64,000 nucleotides of DNA from Carposina sasakii (Eukaryota > Arthropoda > Insecta > Lepidoptera > Carposinidae), in assembly GCA_014607495.2 (NCBI GenBank), contig CP053156.1, forward strand, positions 12,338,001 through 12,402,000. Reading direction: 5' to 3'. Position 1 is the first letter of the stretch, and every line of letters begins with the position of its first letter. A program made the position numbers and the translations under genes. The notes under the pieces were generated by a model. It did not search any database. It saw only the letters and a list, made by a program, of their open reading frames with translations, and had not been told where the DNA came from. Positions 12,507 to 23,458 of the stretch are shown one piece after another.

Positions 12507-12768
12507 TATACTGAGGTTCCCCCGTTATACATATATCTACCTTCTTGGTTTTTGGATTCTCTTTGTTTTTGGGGCGATCGCGGCGTAGAAAATATAATCC
12601 AACGCTATCACGTTCCTCTCGACATTATTATGTGTATTCATTGTGAAAAACGGAATAAACCCACATTGGTCTACACTGCATTATTATTTCGAAGAAATCT
12701 CACGTTATGGACGAACAGTCTAGCTTCGTAGACGCCCCTACTGAGGTTCCCCCGTTATACATATAATA
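12507..12768. repeat. 27-bp direct repeat flanking about 205 bp
   Basis: ACTGAGGTTCCCCCGTTATA occurs near 12511 and near 12740, each followed by CATATA. Could be a tandem duplication or the ends of a small element. Confidence 0.7.
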
Positions 12769-12889
12769 ACAAGATAACCTAAATTCTTATTTCGAAGTTA
12801 AATTGAAGAATCTGGCTAAGTTATGTAAATGTAAATTAATAACTAATATATCTCTACCTATAATAATACTAAACAACTCGGGAATGTTC

Positions 12890-13372
12890 ACCACACTACG
12901 GTCACCAACCCGCCTGCCCAGCGTGTAAAACAGCGTTGCCAGACGTCCCGATTTTGGCGAGACAGTCCCGATTTTTTATTCAAAATTAAATGGCCCACGT
13001 GGGACGGGCTTTGTCCCCCTTTTCGGGAATAACTTGACCGTGCGTGTAGTGTACTGAGAAAACGCGGGCGGGTGGCACAGACAAGTGTGGACTGGCCTTT
13101 TTATGGATATTTTTACTATCTTTTGTCACGTAAACGTAATTTAATAAAATAAAAAGATAAATATTCAAAAACCTATAATTATACGTTTTTATTTAATACT
13201 ATGTTCCGCTTTCGACGAAAAAGTCCCGCTTTTTTTACTCAAAAAGTTCCTAAATCCCGACTTGGCAAAAAAAATCTGGCAAGGCTGATGTAAAAGTCCT
13301 CCTTTAGAAATAGCCTCGAGAAGGCCGACCTCCAACAGTGGACTGCAATTAGGCTGATGTATGTATGTATGT
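12890..13372 (+). repeat. RB copy split by a hAT MITE
   Basis: ACGGTCACCAACCCGCCTGC before and CAACAGTGGACTGCAATTAG after the insertion are adjacent blocks in other RB copies. It ends in TGATGTATGTATG. Confidence 0.7.
12931..13287. mobile_element. hAT-type MITE, 357 bp, with 8-bp target duplication
   Basis: Ends CAGCGTTGCCAGA and, inverted, TCTGGCAAGGCTG (12 of 13 match). Flanked by GTGTAAAA (12923-12930) and ATGTAAAA (13288-13295). The CAG-G-TTG ends and 8-bp duplication are hAT features. Frames inside are not transposase-like. Confidence 0.8.
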
Positions 13373-13804
13373 GTGAATTTTATTTTAGCCACGCAATATG
13401 CGCTTCTACAGCGCAGCGTTTTAGCTGGTAAATTCAACAGAATTAGGGAGGCATCAAATAAACATATCGCGCCACGACAAAGCCGAGTTCAGTTCTTTTA
13501 ATTTTCTCCCCCCATTAACTAACGGGACCAAATCTTGGGCCCGCTGTAACAAATAGGGGGAAATTGGCCCAATAAAGTGTACTTCTTGGTCCCCGAATAG
13601 CTATTAGCCCCTGACCGCAGGGTCGGGGCCTGTTGCCACATCTATTATTTAAATGGACAGACCACGAAGCTAGGACAATGTGGAGGTTCTCTTATACCTC
13701 CATGTGTGTGTACCTATATGTTACGGCCGCTGTAGTAGAAGGTAGACTTTGCTAGAAGGCAAATTTTAACCAGTGATTGGTTTTATCTCATTTCGTAACT
13801 TGCC

Positions 13805-13998
13805 CCAAACTAAGATCCCTTAAAGTCTTGAGTCGCGGGTACTAAAGCAACGGTATATAAATACACAGATAAGTATATAAAAACATCCATGTCTCAAAAG
13901 ACATCGATATTCATCATATCAATGTTTGCACCTACCGGGATTCGAACAGAGGACCTATGGCTTCGCTGACAGGATCACTAACTACACCAATCAGCCGT
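13805..13998 (-). mobile_element. SINE-1 copy
   Basis: Antisense SINE-1: the B-box complement GGGATTCGAAC is at about 13938-13948 and the head ends at 13998. The 3' tail is lost. The B box is damaged (GTTCGAATCCC followed by GGT but preceded by TCT). Confidence 0.8.
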
Positions 13999-14334
13999 CG
14001 CTATCGTTAGTCGCATGTCCTCGATGATGTCTTCCTTGAATGGACAGACTCCCTTCGTTGTATTGCTGGTAATAATTTCGCTGTGTTGATATGTTTCGTG
14101 AGGGACCGTTTGGGTAAATGATGTACATTTATCGTGGTGAACTTGTGACCGCGACTCGTTGGCTCTAATTTCTTCGGGCTGTGCTGCAAAATCATACCTA
14201 AATACAATACGTACATAATGAACATGCCATTATCTCCAAAGGAGTTGGACAATAAGTCCCAGTTAGTACGGTGTGAGCCTAACGCCGTTCCACCATGTTT
14301 CGTTCGTTTCCGAACCCTGCCTACCGGGCCATGA

Positions 14335-14503
14335 GCCCTGAATTTATATCCCTGTAAGTGCATTGCTATAATGAATATCCATGTTTGTTTCCGAGTCATT
14401 CCACATAGAATAATAAGTTCGTTATTCTATGGTATTTATATTTTGGTTGCTTAGTAGCTTTGATACAAGACCTAAGGGATCTTAGTGTTGGACTAGGTTA
14501 ATG
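14335..14503 (+). mobile_element. SINE-1 copy, decayed
   Basis: The tRNA head is mutated, but the ATGTTTGTTTCCGAGTCAT body and GACCTAAGGGATCTTAGTGT remain. About 30 bp around 14403-14440 forms a local inverted AGAATAA/TTATTCT insertion. Confidence 0.6.
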
Positions 14504-14778
14504 TCTTCTTCTTCTTCTTCAGCCTATTGCAATCCACTGCTGGACGTGGGCCTCCTCCAACCCACGCCACAAAGGCTACTGCCACAGGGGGTTTTTGCCC
14601 ATAGTCACCACGCTGGGCAGGCGGGTTGGTGACCGCAGTGTGATTTTCGGACTATGTTGTCAGTACGGGAGGCGCTGCTGCCCACCTCCCAGAAACCCTT
14701 AATTACCTCATACGATACCCACGGGTAGGCAGGGGTGGTACAAACTCTACTCTGCCGGCACCACACGACTGTACGATA
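14504..14778 (-). repeat. RB copy, near complete
   Basis: Antisense, starting with a (CTT)n tail, then CAGCCTATTGCAATCCACTG, the GGCAGGCGGGTTGGTGACCG block, AAACCCTTAATTACCTCATA and CTGCCGGCACCACACGACT. Serves as the uninterrupted reference for the insertion at 24789. Confidence 0.8.
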
Positions 14779-14821
14779 CCCACGGGTAAATAGGTAGGTT
14801 AATGTGTTACATAAAAAAAAA

Positions 14822-14925
14822 CAACTATGAATTTATATACCGTTGCTTAGTACCCACGTTATATGACCTTTACGGGTCTTAGCGTGGGACTAAGAATGTA
14901 TTGTAAAGTGTGTGCGTATTTAATT
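14822..14925 (+). mobile_element. SINE-1 3' fragment
   Basis: TATACCGTTGCTTAGTACCC and GGTCTTAGCGTGGGACTAAG match the SINE-1 3' half. The tRNA head is missing. Confidence 0.65.
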
Positions 14926-15158
14926 AACTCCCAATCTTATTTATGTCTAAAGAAATTGGGTTGAAATTAATGTGCAAACTGTAAAGGTACCTTTTTACTT
15001 GTCAGCCTATTTTAAGTTCCACGTGGAATGAGGTACTCCTACCGCCTACAAATTGGTATACCGTCGCCCAGGGCTGGTCCGCCCATACGGCGAACGAAGC
15101 AGTCTCTCCAGGCGCCAAATCCTAGAGGGCGTCTAAATGGTAAAGATATAGGTATATA

Positions 15159-15465
15159 CTAGTGGACGCCCGCAACTCCGTCCGCGTGGACTACAGAAAA
15201 AACAAAATGTCGAAATTATCCGGGATAAAAATATTTTCCCGGGATAAAAAGTAGCCTATATGTTAAGTGGGACCTGTCACAATATATTCCTGAAAACTGC
15301 ATCGAAAGCGGTTCAGCCGTTTCTGAGATTAGCGTGCACAAACGCACAGACAAACAGACAAAATCCAAAAAATCATCGTTTTGGGTCCTATTGCGTTGAT
15401 AAAGGTCTCCTATAATATTTTTTCTCATATATCTTCCATGTACAGACAGCGATCCATAACATTTT
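15159..15465 (-). mobile_element. Heli-A copy
   Basis: The 3' end CTAG (complement at 15159-15162) is intact. It loses similarity near 15465, where the TCTATACATATAATAAAA start would be. Confidence 0.65.
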
Positions 15466-15714
15466 TACAAGCTTTTATTTAACTTGCAATGTATATTTGT
15501 TCGGGTGAAATCTTACAACTCAATTTTAAGGCACTTGCCCTTAACCGAGGGCTGAAATTTGGTGAGCACGTTCCGGATAATTGATTAACTGTGACGCTCT
15601 AAATCATTACCCACAATGGCGGACCAATAAATGCATTTACTTCGGGTATCAAATTAAAGGGCGCTGCCGAAAGAAATCGCCTTATCTATACTTCTAAAAC
15701 TTGAAAATCTATAG

Positions 15715-16300
15715 TATTTTTAGCGTATAAAATAAAATTTAGGTAAAAAAACCTAATAACAAGCTTTTATTTAAATGCGCTAAAAAGAAAAAATAAACTA
15801 CAAAAACTTTTACTGTTAATTTATAACGTCATTTCAAATTTAACACATTTGACACAATCTTATATGTTATACATATATTGTCGCGACGTTTAAGTACTCG
15901 CATATTTACCTTTTATATTTAATTAGGCAGCATCTTTGTGTTGACAGATTTCCCAGATTGTTCCCACGCAAATCGGAAGAAATCCGTCGACCCTTCCAGA
16001 GCTTCAGAAGAGTAAGAGAGTAATATACAACAGGGTTCGCCTGCCCCGAGGTTATGTTCACGACATCATGTCATCATGCCACTCAGTCCTCGGCATCACC
16101 TTGACTTATTAAAAATTTAAAACTAAGAAAGTAAATACGAGTACTGTACAAGCTTTTATAACATATAAATTGTAAATGTGTATTTGTGACGTATAAATTA
16201 ACAGTATTTAGTGTAAAAGTTTATTTTTTCTTTTTATAAGCTTGTTTTTAAAAAGGTTTTTTTACCTAAATTTTTATTATATGTATAGATTATTAGGAGC
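15715..16300. repeat. Large imperfect inverted repeat
   Basis: AATTTAGGTAAAAAAACC (15737) and GGTTTTTTTACCTAAATTTT (16256), plus ACTGTTAATTTATAACGTCA and GTGACGTATAAATTAACAGT, are inverted arms of about 150 bp around a 280-bp centre. The outer right edge resembles a Helitron start. Confidence 0.65.
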
Positions 16301-16544
16301 AAACAGGAGAGGCGCCATAATTGAAACTCGCTCCATTTTAAAATTTACTTCGGGCCGGCGCTGCCGTCGCCTTATCTATAGTTATAGTAGCGTATATAAA
16401 TAATAACATGAATAAATATAAAGAAATTATTTTCAGACTAAGTCTATATAGTATTGTAGTAGTACCTAGTAATTGAAGTCACTTTTCTAGCAGGTGTATC
16501 AGCATAATTATTTCACATCTAAAGTAATTGATATGTTATTATAT

Positions 16545-16905
16545 AGTGAACGCCCGTGACTCCGTCTGCGTGGACTGCAAAAACAACAAAATACCTATCA
16601 ATAAAAATATTTTTTGGGATAAAAAGTAGGCTATGCCCTTTCACCACCATTAGGTGATTTGGATATTAGAAATTTCGAACTTAATTGTTTTGTACTTCGG
16701 GGTTTCATCATTAGGTTATTAGAACCATTTGGTATTGTAATTTTAGAGGTTTTGAACATCGAGGTTTTAACTTTAGATATTTTAATTTTAAGTGTTCAAA
16801 TACGTACCCCCTTTCACAGGCTACTTGTGTACTTAATTTCATTTTAATCGGTTCAGTAGACGGACAGACAGAGTTACTTTCGCAATTATAATATTAGTTA
16901 GGATT
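16545..16905 (-). mobile_element. Diverged non-autonomous Helitron
   Basis: Minus strand starts TCCTAACTAATATTATAATT near 16905 and ends in GTCCACGCAGACGGAGTCAC near 16555. The middle is unlike Heli-A. Confidence 0.6.
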
Positions 16906-17742
16906 TCATAAGCTTACTATTTTAATGTTGTATTAATATATATGTAATATTATGTTCTACTCGTATCTAAAGATAAGTACAACACTATATTAATATGCTA
17001 ATCTTTCTAATGTATATTATAGTCCGAGTTGTTAATAATGGGCATATAAATATAGATCGGAATATCCGCCATTGCGATACTTATCTGCTAATGAACTCGA
17101 GAGATGGATCGGTCGCATCACTATCTTTTATTGTCGTCATGAATTACATTTTGAGCTGAGCCACTTGCTAGTGATGGGGTATTTATTAGATTTTTGCAAT
17201 CGATATTATATTTTATCGTCATTTTGGTTATTTATGCCACTGTACACAATCTTATTATTAAGCATGCTTTATTGTACACAATAAACTTTTCACAATATAA
17301 AGTTTATAACAAGGAAGATGTACAAAGGCGTCATATTAAGAAGATCTTCAAAAATAGGTCAAAGGACTGTGTACATGTAAACTAATTTGTGATTGAAAAG
17401 ATTTTGACTTATATGTGTTTTTATGTGAAGTTTAATTTCAAAATTTGCAAGTAAATATTTAGTAATCTGTAAGAATAAATATATTCCTACCCGATATCTT
17501 ACTATATAACATGATTATGTTGTAATTATCTCGGCAACCTCCAATATATGTAAAAGTTGTATATAATTATTATTATATATTGATACAAGAAACTGCGTGC
17601 CGTATATTTAAGGAAGTTAATATCTACATAAATAAAATCAACTCATTTATATCGATAAAAAACATAAATAGCACCTCACTTAACTGAAGAACTCGCGCTG
17701 AACTTCGAGAGTATCGACTAAGAAAATAAATGATATTTCACA
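16906..17742. other. No feature recognised
   Basis: Very AT-rich; open frames here are short and compositionally driven. Confidence 0.5.
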
Positions 17743-17826
17743 ATGACTCTTGAAAAGACAGCCTTGCACGGAATTGTCAGTCAACTGGAAGAGGCAGTTT
17801 CTCGTGTTGATGCGGAGCTGCACTAG
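17743..17826 (+). other. Short open frame of doubtful status
   Basis: ATG to TAG, 27 codons: MTLEKTALHGIVSQLEEAVS then RVDAELH. Protein-like, but its last third overlaps a Rep-H copy. No promoter or splice signals tie it to another exon. Could be a relic of a coding exon. Confidence 0.15.
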
Positions 17827-17885
17827 GCTACATCAACTGCATCTCCTCCATGCAGGCAAGAGTCGACTCAGGAACCCGGGCATTT
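17795..17885 (+). repeat. Rep-H copy
   Basis: GTGTTGATGCGGAGCTGCAC, TACATCAACTGCATCTCCTC and GAGTCGACTCAGGAAC match 37395-37475. Confidence 0.6.
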
Positions 17886-18603
17886 GTTACTAATCATTAA
17901 CATGACATGTACCTGGGCCCCTAGCATGACCATGCATCGTGGATATCGTATAGTACGATATCGTATCGTCTATATACAAAATTCAACATGGCGGCTATAT
18001 TTAGCGTATTTTGACAGGCTTAATGTCGATAAATCGGTTTATCATATCGTGATTGCTCAGGTCATGCTGCTTGTGCAGATATACTATAATCCATCTTATA
18101 ATTCATCGAATACCCCATTTCGGGAATACAGCCGTATGTATATAACAGTAACTGAGTAACATAAAAGTTACGTTACTTATAAAGTAACTGCAAACTCCAG
18201 CATGTAGGAATTAAAATTGTGCAATCAAGTTCAGAGAAAAAATCATTCAAAATGTAGGAGAGTTATCCCCACAAGTCTTTATATCCTTTTTGCTTCTAGT
18301 AGCATGCCTCAATATCTATTTGAAATGGAGATAGGTTTCTGTAGTGGACCAAATTTTAGTAGACCGTGCACCGTCTAGTCTGTAGGTACAAATTATAACA
18401 TCTTTGCCGACTCCTATTTGAAAAGGGGCTCTATTCTGGACTGGAGTACTTTCTTTAGGTTTACTTACTTGATAGGTTTTGTATTAAGCTCGATAACTAT
18501 TGAGTAAGATGCTTCATAGAATACAGAATATATGAGGGGACGGTATACACAGGTAGTACAAAACAATCCATAGGTTACCTACATGACGTGACTAAAGACT
18601 GAA

Positions 18604-18850
18604 TTTTTAAGTTAAGCGAAAAGCTATGTAAATAGCCCACTAAATGGAACCTATCTACAAAATTTGAGACTTGAATTCACATGTTTATTTTTTTAGATAG
18701 TATGGAAAATTCCTAAACAACTTAGGAATGCTCATACAATTATGAAAAATAAATATGTGATTTCGAATCTCAAATTTTGGAAATAGGTTCTCTATAGTCG
18801 TCTATTTACATAGCTTTTCGCTTAATATAGCCTTTCTGTTACACCTTGTA
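18604..18850 (+). mobile_element. MITE-C copy
   Basis: Left end worn (starts TTTTAAGTTAAGCGAAAAGC); right end TGTTACACCTTGTA intact. Confidence 0.75.
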
Positions 18851-19246
18851 TCTGCGCCAACCTATGATTTATATGGCGTATATCGTGTTAAGTGACTTAT
18901 TTTTAGAAATGCACCTATTTGTAACCCGTGGGTCTTACCTAGTTTATATTTCCCTATTTAGGTAGATATTAAAATCAACTTGCCTTGTCCAACTGCAGCT
19001 ATCAGTAGGTATCTAAATAAAAAATACTATAGTATGTCACAGTTATTTGAAATTCAGTCGCAGAGTGAATTTTCTCTTTTCAGATTCAGAGAGAGAGATT
19101 TTTACTGTTTGATGAATAATTTAGTTAACTTACTCGAAAGTTAAGCTGATGGTGGCTTTTACGATCTAATATATATAATACTAGTGGACGCCCGCGACTC
19201 CATCCGCGTGGACTACAGAAAAAACAAAATGTCGAAATTATCCGGG

Positions 19247-19602
19247 ATAATTCTTTATTCTTTATTCTTTATTATTTTCATTTATTCTTTATTCTTTATT
19301 CTTTATTCTTTATTATTTATTCTTTATTCTTTATTCTTTATTCTTTATTCTTTATTATTTATTCTTTATTCTTTATTCTTTATTCTTTATTCTTTATTCT
19401 TTATTCTTTATTCTTTATTCTTTATTCTTTATTCTTTATTCTTCATTCTTCATTCTTCATTCTTCATTCTTCATTCTTCATTCTTCATTCTTCATTCTTC
19501 ATTCTTCATTCTTCATTCTTCATTCTTCATTCTTCATTCTTCATTCTTCATTCTTTATTCTTTATTATTTATTCTTTATTCTTTATTCTTTATTCTTTAT
19601 TG
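19247..19602. repeat. 7-bp tandem repeat, CTTTATT / CTTCATT / CTTTATT blocks
   Basis: About 50 units. The flanking blocks are CTTTATT with occasional 3-bp TTA variants. The centre (about 19440-19555) is almost pure CTTCATT. The period is 7, so all three frames stay open and give a spurious 182-codon frame. Confidence 0.95.
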
Positions 19603-19986
19603 CACATACACAAAAAGAAATATGGCATACAACATTAAAGAAGAGATGCATGTACAATGGCAAGCTTATCACTACCAGAGATCTCTTGCAGCAAGCCAAG
19701 CAAGTAAAGAGAAATTGTTAACAACAGGGTAACATGTGCAATTAAACAAATTCTGAGAAACTACAAAATTACATTAAGAAAAAAAAGGAGAAAAACAAAT
19801 GACAGCATATTCAAATAATGGACAGGTAGTGATCCTTCAGCTTTTCCCTAAATGTGCCAACAGTTTGACAATCTCTAACCGTGTATGGTAATTCATTCCA
19901 GAGCTTAACCGCCCGAACCGAGAAAGAATACCCAAAAGCCCCAGAATTAAATCATTTTATATTAATTTAATTATTATATTAAAGGT
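19249..19986 (-). mobile_element. 5'-truncated LINE with long 7-bp tandem 3' tail, inside Heli-A
   Basis: On the minus strand: a LINE ORF2 C-terminus (19811-19951), a 3' UTR, then a tail of about 350 bp made of AATAAAG and AATGAAG units. The host Heli-A is interrupted here. GGGATAA on the left and GGTATAA on the right look like a short imperfect target duplication. A simple-repeat tail is typical of CR1/L2/Jockey-type LINEs; the clade is not certain. Confidence 0.65.
19811..19951 (-). pseudogene. LINE ORF2 C-terminal remnant
   Basis: Reads FGYSFSVRAVKLWNELPYTV, then RDCQTVGTFREKLKDHYL and a stop at 19811-19813. The pattern FSVRAVKLWNELP plus a C-terminal FKxxLK helix is the usual ending of CR1/Jockey-like reverse transcriptases. 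The frame closes upstream at about 19952. Confidence 0.75.
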
Positions 19987-20255
19987 ATAAAAACATTTTC
20001 CCGGGATAAAAAGTAGCCTATATGTTAAGTGGGACCTGTCACAATATATTCTTGAAAACTGCATCGAAATCGGTTCAGCCGTTTCTGAGATTAGCGTGCA
20101 CAAACGCACAGACAAACAGACAATAATTTTAAAAATCATTAATTTGGGTACTATATAATATAATATTGCGTTGATAAAGATCTCCTATAATATTTTTTCT
20201 CATATATCTTCCATGTACAGACAGCGATCCGTTACATTTTTATTATATGTATAGA

Positions 20256-20837
20256 TATAGATTTGACATAGAAATAAAAGCATAGAAAATGCGTCAAAAA
20301 TATATTAAATTGCTTTTTATGTTTGCATTCTTAGTGGTAACATTTCTCTTAAAGGCACTCCGAGATTGTAGTAATTTATTTCATTTGATATTATATTTAA
20401 TTTTCAATTATTGTTGTATTGAGTTTGACTTAAGTTTAATCAAGGGCTCGCCCACCACCGGCGCCCTCGATGGAAATTTGAACTTACGAATAGTATGCCT
20501 GATACAATTAAATACTCAAGTTTAAGTCGACAATTTGATGATATTGGGAGATAATGATATCTTCATTACATACCTATACGAGATACTTTATACAGTAATT
20601 TAAAAAATTATATTAACCTTTTAAAGTATTTACTTCGTACTTACTTAAGAGCTGATAAAGTAAACTGCAAAGCAGCGCTACGTGAAACTTTTAAAGTACA
20701 GGAAATTGAAGTATCCGCACTCGAACACGCTAGTTGTAAACTTTTTAACTTCAAGGAAACACGATTAAGTTAGTAGTAAATTAAAAATTGGTGTGGATTC
20801 CTAAACTGTAAAGCAGAAACTTTTCTATATTATAAGT
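20256..20837. other. No feature recognised
   Basis: AT-rich with no repeat matches within the window. Confidence 0.5.
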
Positions 20838-21716
20838 ATGGACGTTTTTCCATTAGACAACACGACCACAACATTTCGTCATCTAGTATGGGGAGCCGTG
20901 TCATGGTTATGTCGTCTAGTGGAAAACGAGCCATACTATCTAATACATTTTTGCTTCCAAAAAAGCCGTGGTCATGTCGTTTACGTGGTCGTGTTGTGGC
21001 CGTGTCCTCTAGTGCAGGGGTCTCCAAACTACGGCCCGCCAGTACCATCAATCCGGCCCGCGACAGCTTAGGACTGGTGTCATCAAACTGACCCACGACA
21101 GCCAATGTTTTACTGTTGTTACTATTCACCCTCCACTGACCCTCGGATCTGATAACTCATAACTGCGAAAACAGGCACTTGTACTAACTACAATCGCCAC
21201 GAGAAACCAGACCCGAGCACCTAGCATGCAAGATAATACATTGCACTATTCCGAAATCAAAAACTAGATAAATAATCTACATATGTTTCGCCAACAACCG
21301 TGGCATCCTCAGGATTATAGAAATTAGTAAATTAGTAAACCACTAATTATAATGAAACTCTAAAACCCAACACATTACCTACACAGCTGTTGTTACTATT
21401 ACTGTGATAAGTTGAATGGAGGAGAATGAAAACACAGAATGATAATTACTCGATTTTATTTACTTGCAAGGTAAAACTTTACGACAGTTTAAGTATCTAA
21501 GCTTAAGCATATTACTCGTAATAACTAATTAATAATTAATATATACAGTGTATTTAGTACACTATTAATAGTAATTGAAATGCAAAAAAGCATGTATGCT
21601 TAGGTGGGCGGAAAAATAATAAAAAATTTGGCCCTTGGAACATACCAAAAAAAAATATTGTGACCCTAGGGCTTCAAAGTTTGGAGACCCCTGGTCTAGT
21701 GTAAAAACGCCCTATG
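20838..21716. mobile_element. MITE with about 33-bp inverted ends, split by the hAT element
   Basis: The left end ATGGACGTTTTTCCATTAGA pairs with the complement of the right end TCTAGTGTAAAAACGCCCTA, and ACACGACCAC with GTGGCCGTGT. Without the hAT insert it is about 200 bp. GTCxTCTAGTGG motifs recur inside. Confidence 0.65.
21015..21693. mobile_element. hAT-type non-autonomous element, 679 bp
   Basis: Ends CAGGGGTCTCCAAACT and AGTTTGGAGACCCCTG (inverted, exact apart from the last bases). The target duplication is CTCTAGTG (21007-21014) / GTCTAGTG (21694-21701). The subterminal ACGGCCCGCC is typical of this hAT group. No transposase frame. Confidence 0.85.
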
Positions 21717-22155
21717 ACGTGCCAAAGTAGTTCATAGCACAACAATATTGCGCACCCAATATTATTATAGACACGTTCGTTCACACTTAACTTAGGTTAT
21801 ATAACCTTACTTAATTATAGCAAATGCCATATTGTGTATAGCACAACTGCTATACCGGGCTATGTTCATAACATTTCGCTTAACCTTCCCCTTTGTGATT
21901 TATTTTATTATTAATTTTATTTTAATTTATTTGGGAAAACAAACAGTAGGTATACATTAAAATAATAGCTTTTAAAATAACTAAAACCATTAATATGTTT
22001 CCGCGTATAAAATCTAAGAAATTAAAATTAGAAGGAGGGGAAGGGGAACACAAAGGAAAAGGCATAAAATATTTTTAAAGGATCAACATATAAAGTGCTA
22101 GGAAGGAATTTTAAAAAGAAAATAATAATAATAATATTTTAAAAAACTAAACAGT

Positions 22156-22630
22156 TGGGGCACCATTGAACCAGGTCTTGGAGATGTTGTTCATAAACTT
22201 TTGGGCATTCCTGCAAAACAAATCAAGATTCGAAATGTTGGCCAGTTTGTTCAAAGTCTCCGTCGCTCGGATGCCTGTTCGTGAGGCTAGCATCTGCGGT
22301 CAAATATCGAGGGTGTCGAACAGTCCTATTTGGGACCCTAAAGTTAATCTTAGACAAAAGGAGAGAAGAATCAATGTCACTGTGTACTAATTTAACAATA
22401 TAACAGACATCAGCAATGCTTCTTCTCTCCTGCGGAGGAAGTATATGGTGTCTGCGACACCTGGCCTCGTACGTCGGGTCGAGACATCTACATTTTTACC
22501 TATTGCAAATACCTCAAGAATCTCCGTTGAATCGACTCAAGTCTATCTATATAGATGTCATACATCGGGTTCCATACCTGACTACAATACTCGAGGATAC
22601 TACGTACAAAATAACAGTAGAGAGAAAGAA
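22156..22630 (-). pseudogene. LINE reverse transcriptase C-terminal fragment (Jockey/CR1-like)
   Basis: Minus strand, frameshifted: NPMYDIYIDRLESIQRRFLR, then RRREEASLMSVILLN, SLLLSKINFRVPNRTVRHPR, and NLDLFCRNAQKFMNNISKTW. The order matches the region after the RT core in insect Jockey/CR1-type ORF2. At least two frameshifts are present. An AT-rich stretch at about 21890-22150 is a likely 3' UTR. Confidence 0.75.
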
Positions 22631-22684
22631 CAGTAGTGATACCCTGTATAGTTGTGATATAGCAAATAACACGTGTGAATTTTT

Positions 22685-22765
22685 CAACATTGTATGAGCA
22701 TTCCTGAGTTGTTTAGCAAATTATCCATACTATCTATAAAAATAAACACGTGGTTTCGTGTTTAG
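22685..22765 (+). repeat. MITE-C fragment
   Basis: TGTATGAGCATTCCTGAGTT and AAATAAACACGTGGTTTCGT. Confidence 0.55.
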
Positions 22766-23084
22766 TGTAGTCTGAAAAGAGCTTAAATTTTAGCAGTATA
22801 CGACCTTTTTGACGATGCTTTAACTTCAACTAAAACTAATAGAACTTTGTAGGTATGCTAAATTAAAGTCAGAATACTGTTTTTACTGTTATACCTAACC
22901 TTTAGCCAAGAAAATTAAATCCTTAGAATAGTAAACCGGTATTATTGAATTAATAATAATTGCGGAGAGTTATTACAGGGCTGTACCGGCTAAGGAATGG
23001 GTGAGATTTATACGTTCTACCCGACGTGGGGCCCGGCTAAGTTATGTACGTCACTATGTTACAAACTGAAGCGAAAGTTATTAT

Positions 23085-23458
23085 ACAACGGTATATAAAA
23101 ACATAGATAAGAAGTATAATACTACAGCTGCTTCTCTTCCCGGGCATACTGTACAAGTCAGTAGAGGGACAACAGGGTCTTGGTGTTTTGTAGACGATGG
23201 GCTGACCACCTGTCACTACTAACCAAACTTGTACATCTCAACTGTCAGAAGTGGCACCATGTGGTTATATCGACCCTTTGTGCTCTGCCTACCCCGTATG
23301 GGATAAAGGCGTGATTATATGTATGTATAAGTATAGAAACATTCATCACTCTGAAAACATAATCGATATTCATCATATAAATGTTTGCACCTACCGGGAT
23401 TTGAACCCAGGACCTATGGTGGTCTCAGGCAGGGCCACTGCCAACTTTATCTATCGGT
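23085..23458 (-). mobile_element. SINE-1 copy split by Rep-J
   Basis: Pieces 23085-23118 and 23329-23458 form one antisense SINE-1. AAGTATA is found at both edges of the insertion (23112-23118 and 23329-23335), where intact SINE-1 has it once. Confidence 0.75.
23119..23328 (-). repeat. Rep-J inserted in SINE-1
   Basis: About 210 bp shared in opposite orientation with 51375-51590, and in part with 58210-58280 and 62135-62240 (ATCACGCCTTTATCCCTTAC, GGTAGGCAGAGCACCAAGGG). It ends in TATGTATG-type simple sequence. No coding capacity seen. Confidence 0.7.

Larger units (their letters stand above)
19181..20255 (-). mobile_element. Heli-A copy split by a LINE
   Basis: Both ends are readable: TCTATACATATAATAAAAAT at the 20255 side and CTAG at 19181-19184. 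Removing 19249-19986 leaves about 337 bp, the same as the intact copy at 30953-31282. Confidence 0.7.

Noticed and set aside
14007..14399. 130-codon minus-strand frame
   Set aside because: Overlaps a decayed SINE-1 at one end; composition and absence of motifs do not support coding.
19247..19602. CRISPR-like array
   Set aside because: Contiguous 7-bp units without spacers, attached to a LINE tail.
19184..19732. 182-codon frame rich in Phe, Ile, Leu, Tyr, looking like a membrane protein
   Set aside because: It is the translation of a 7-bp tandem repeat plus LINE 3' UTR; any phase stays open, so it is not a gene.
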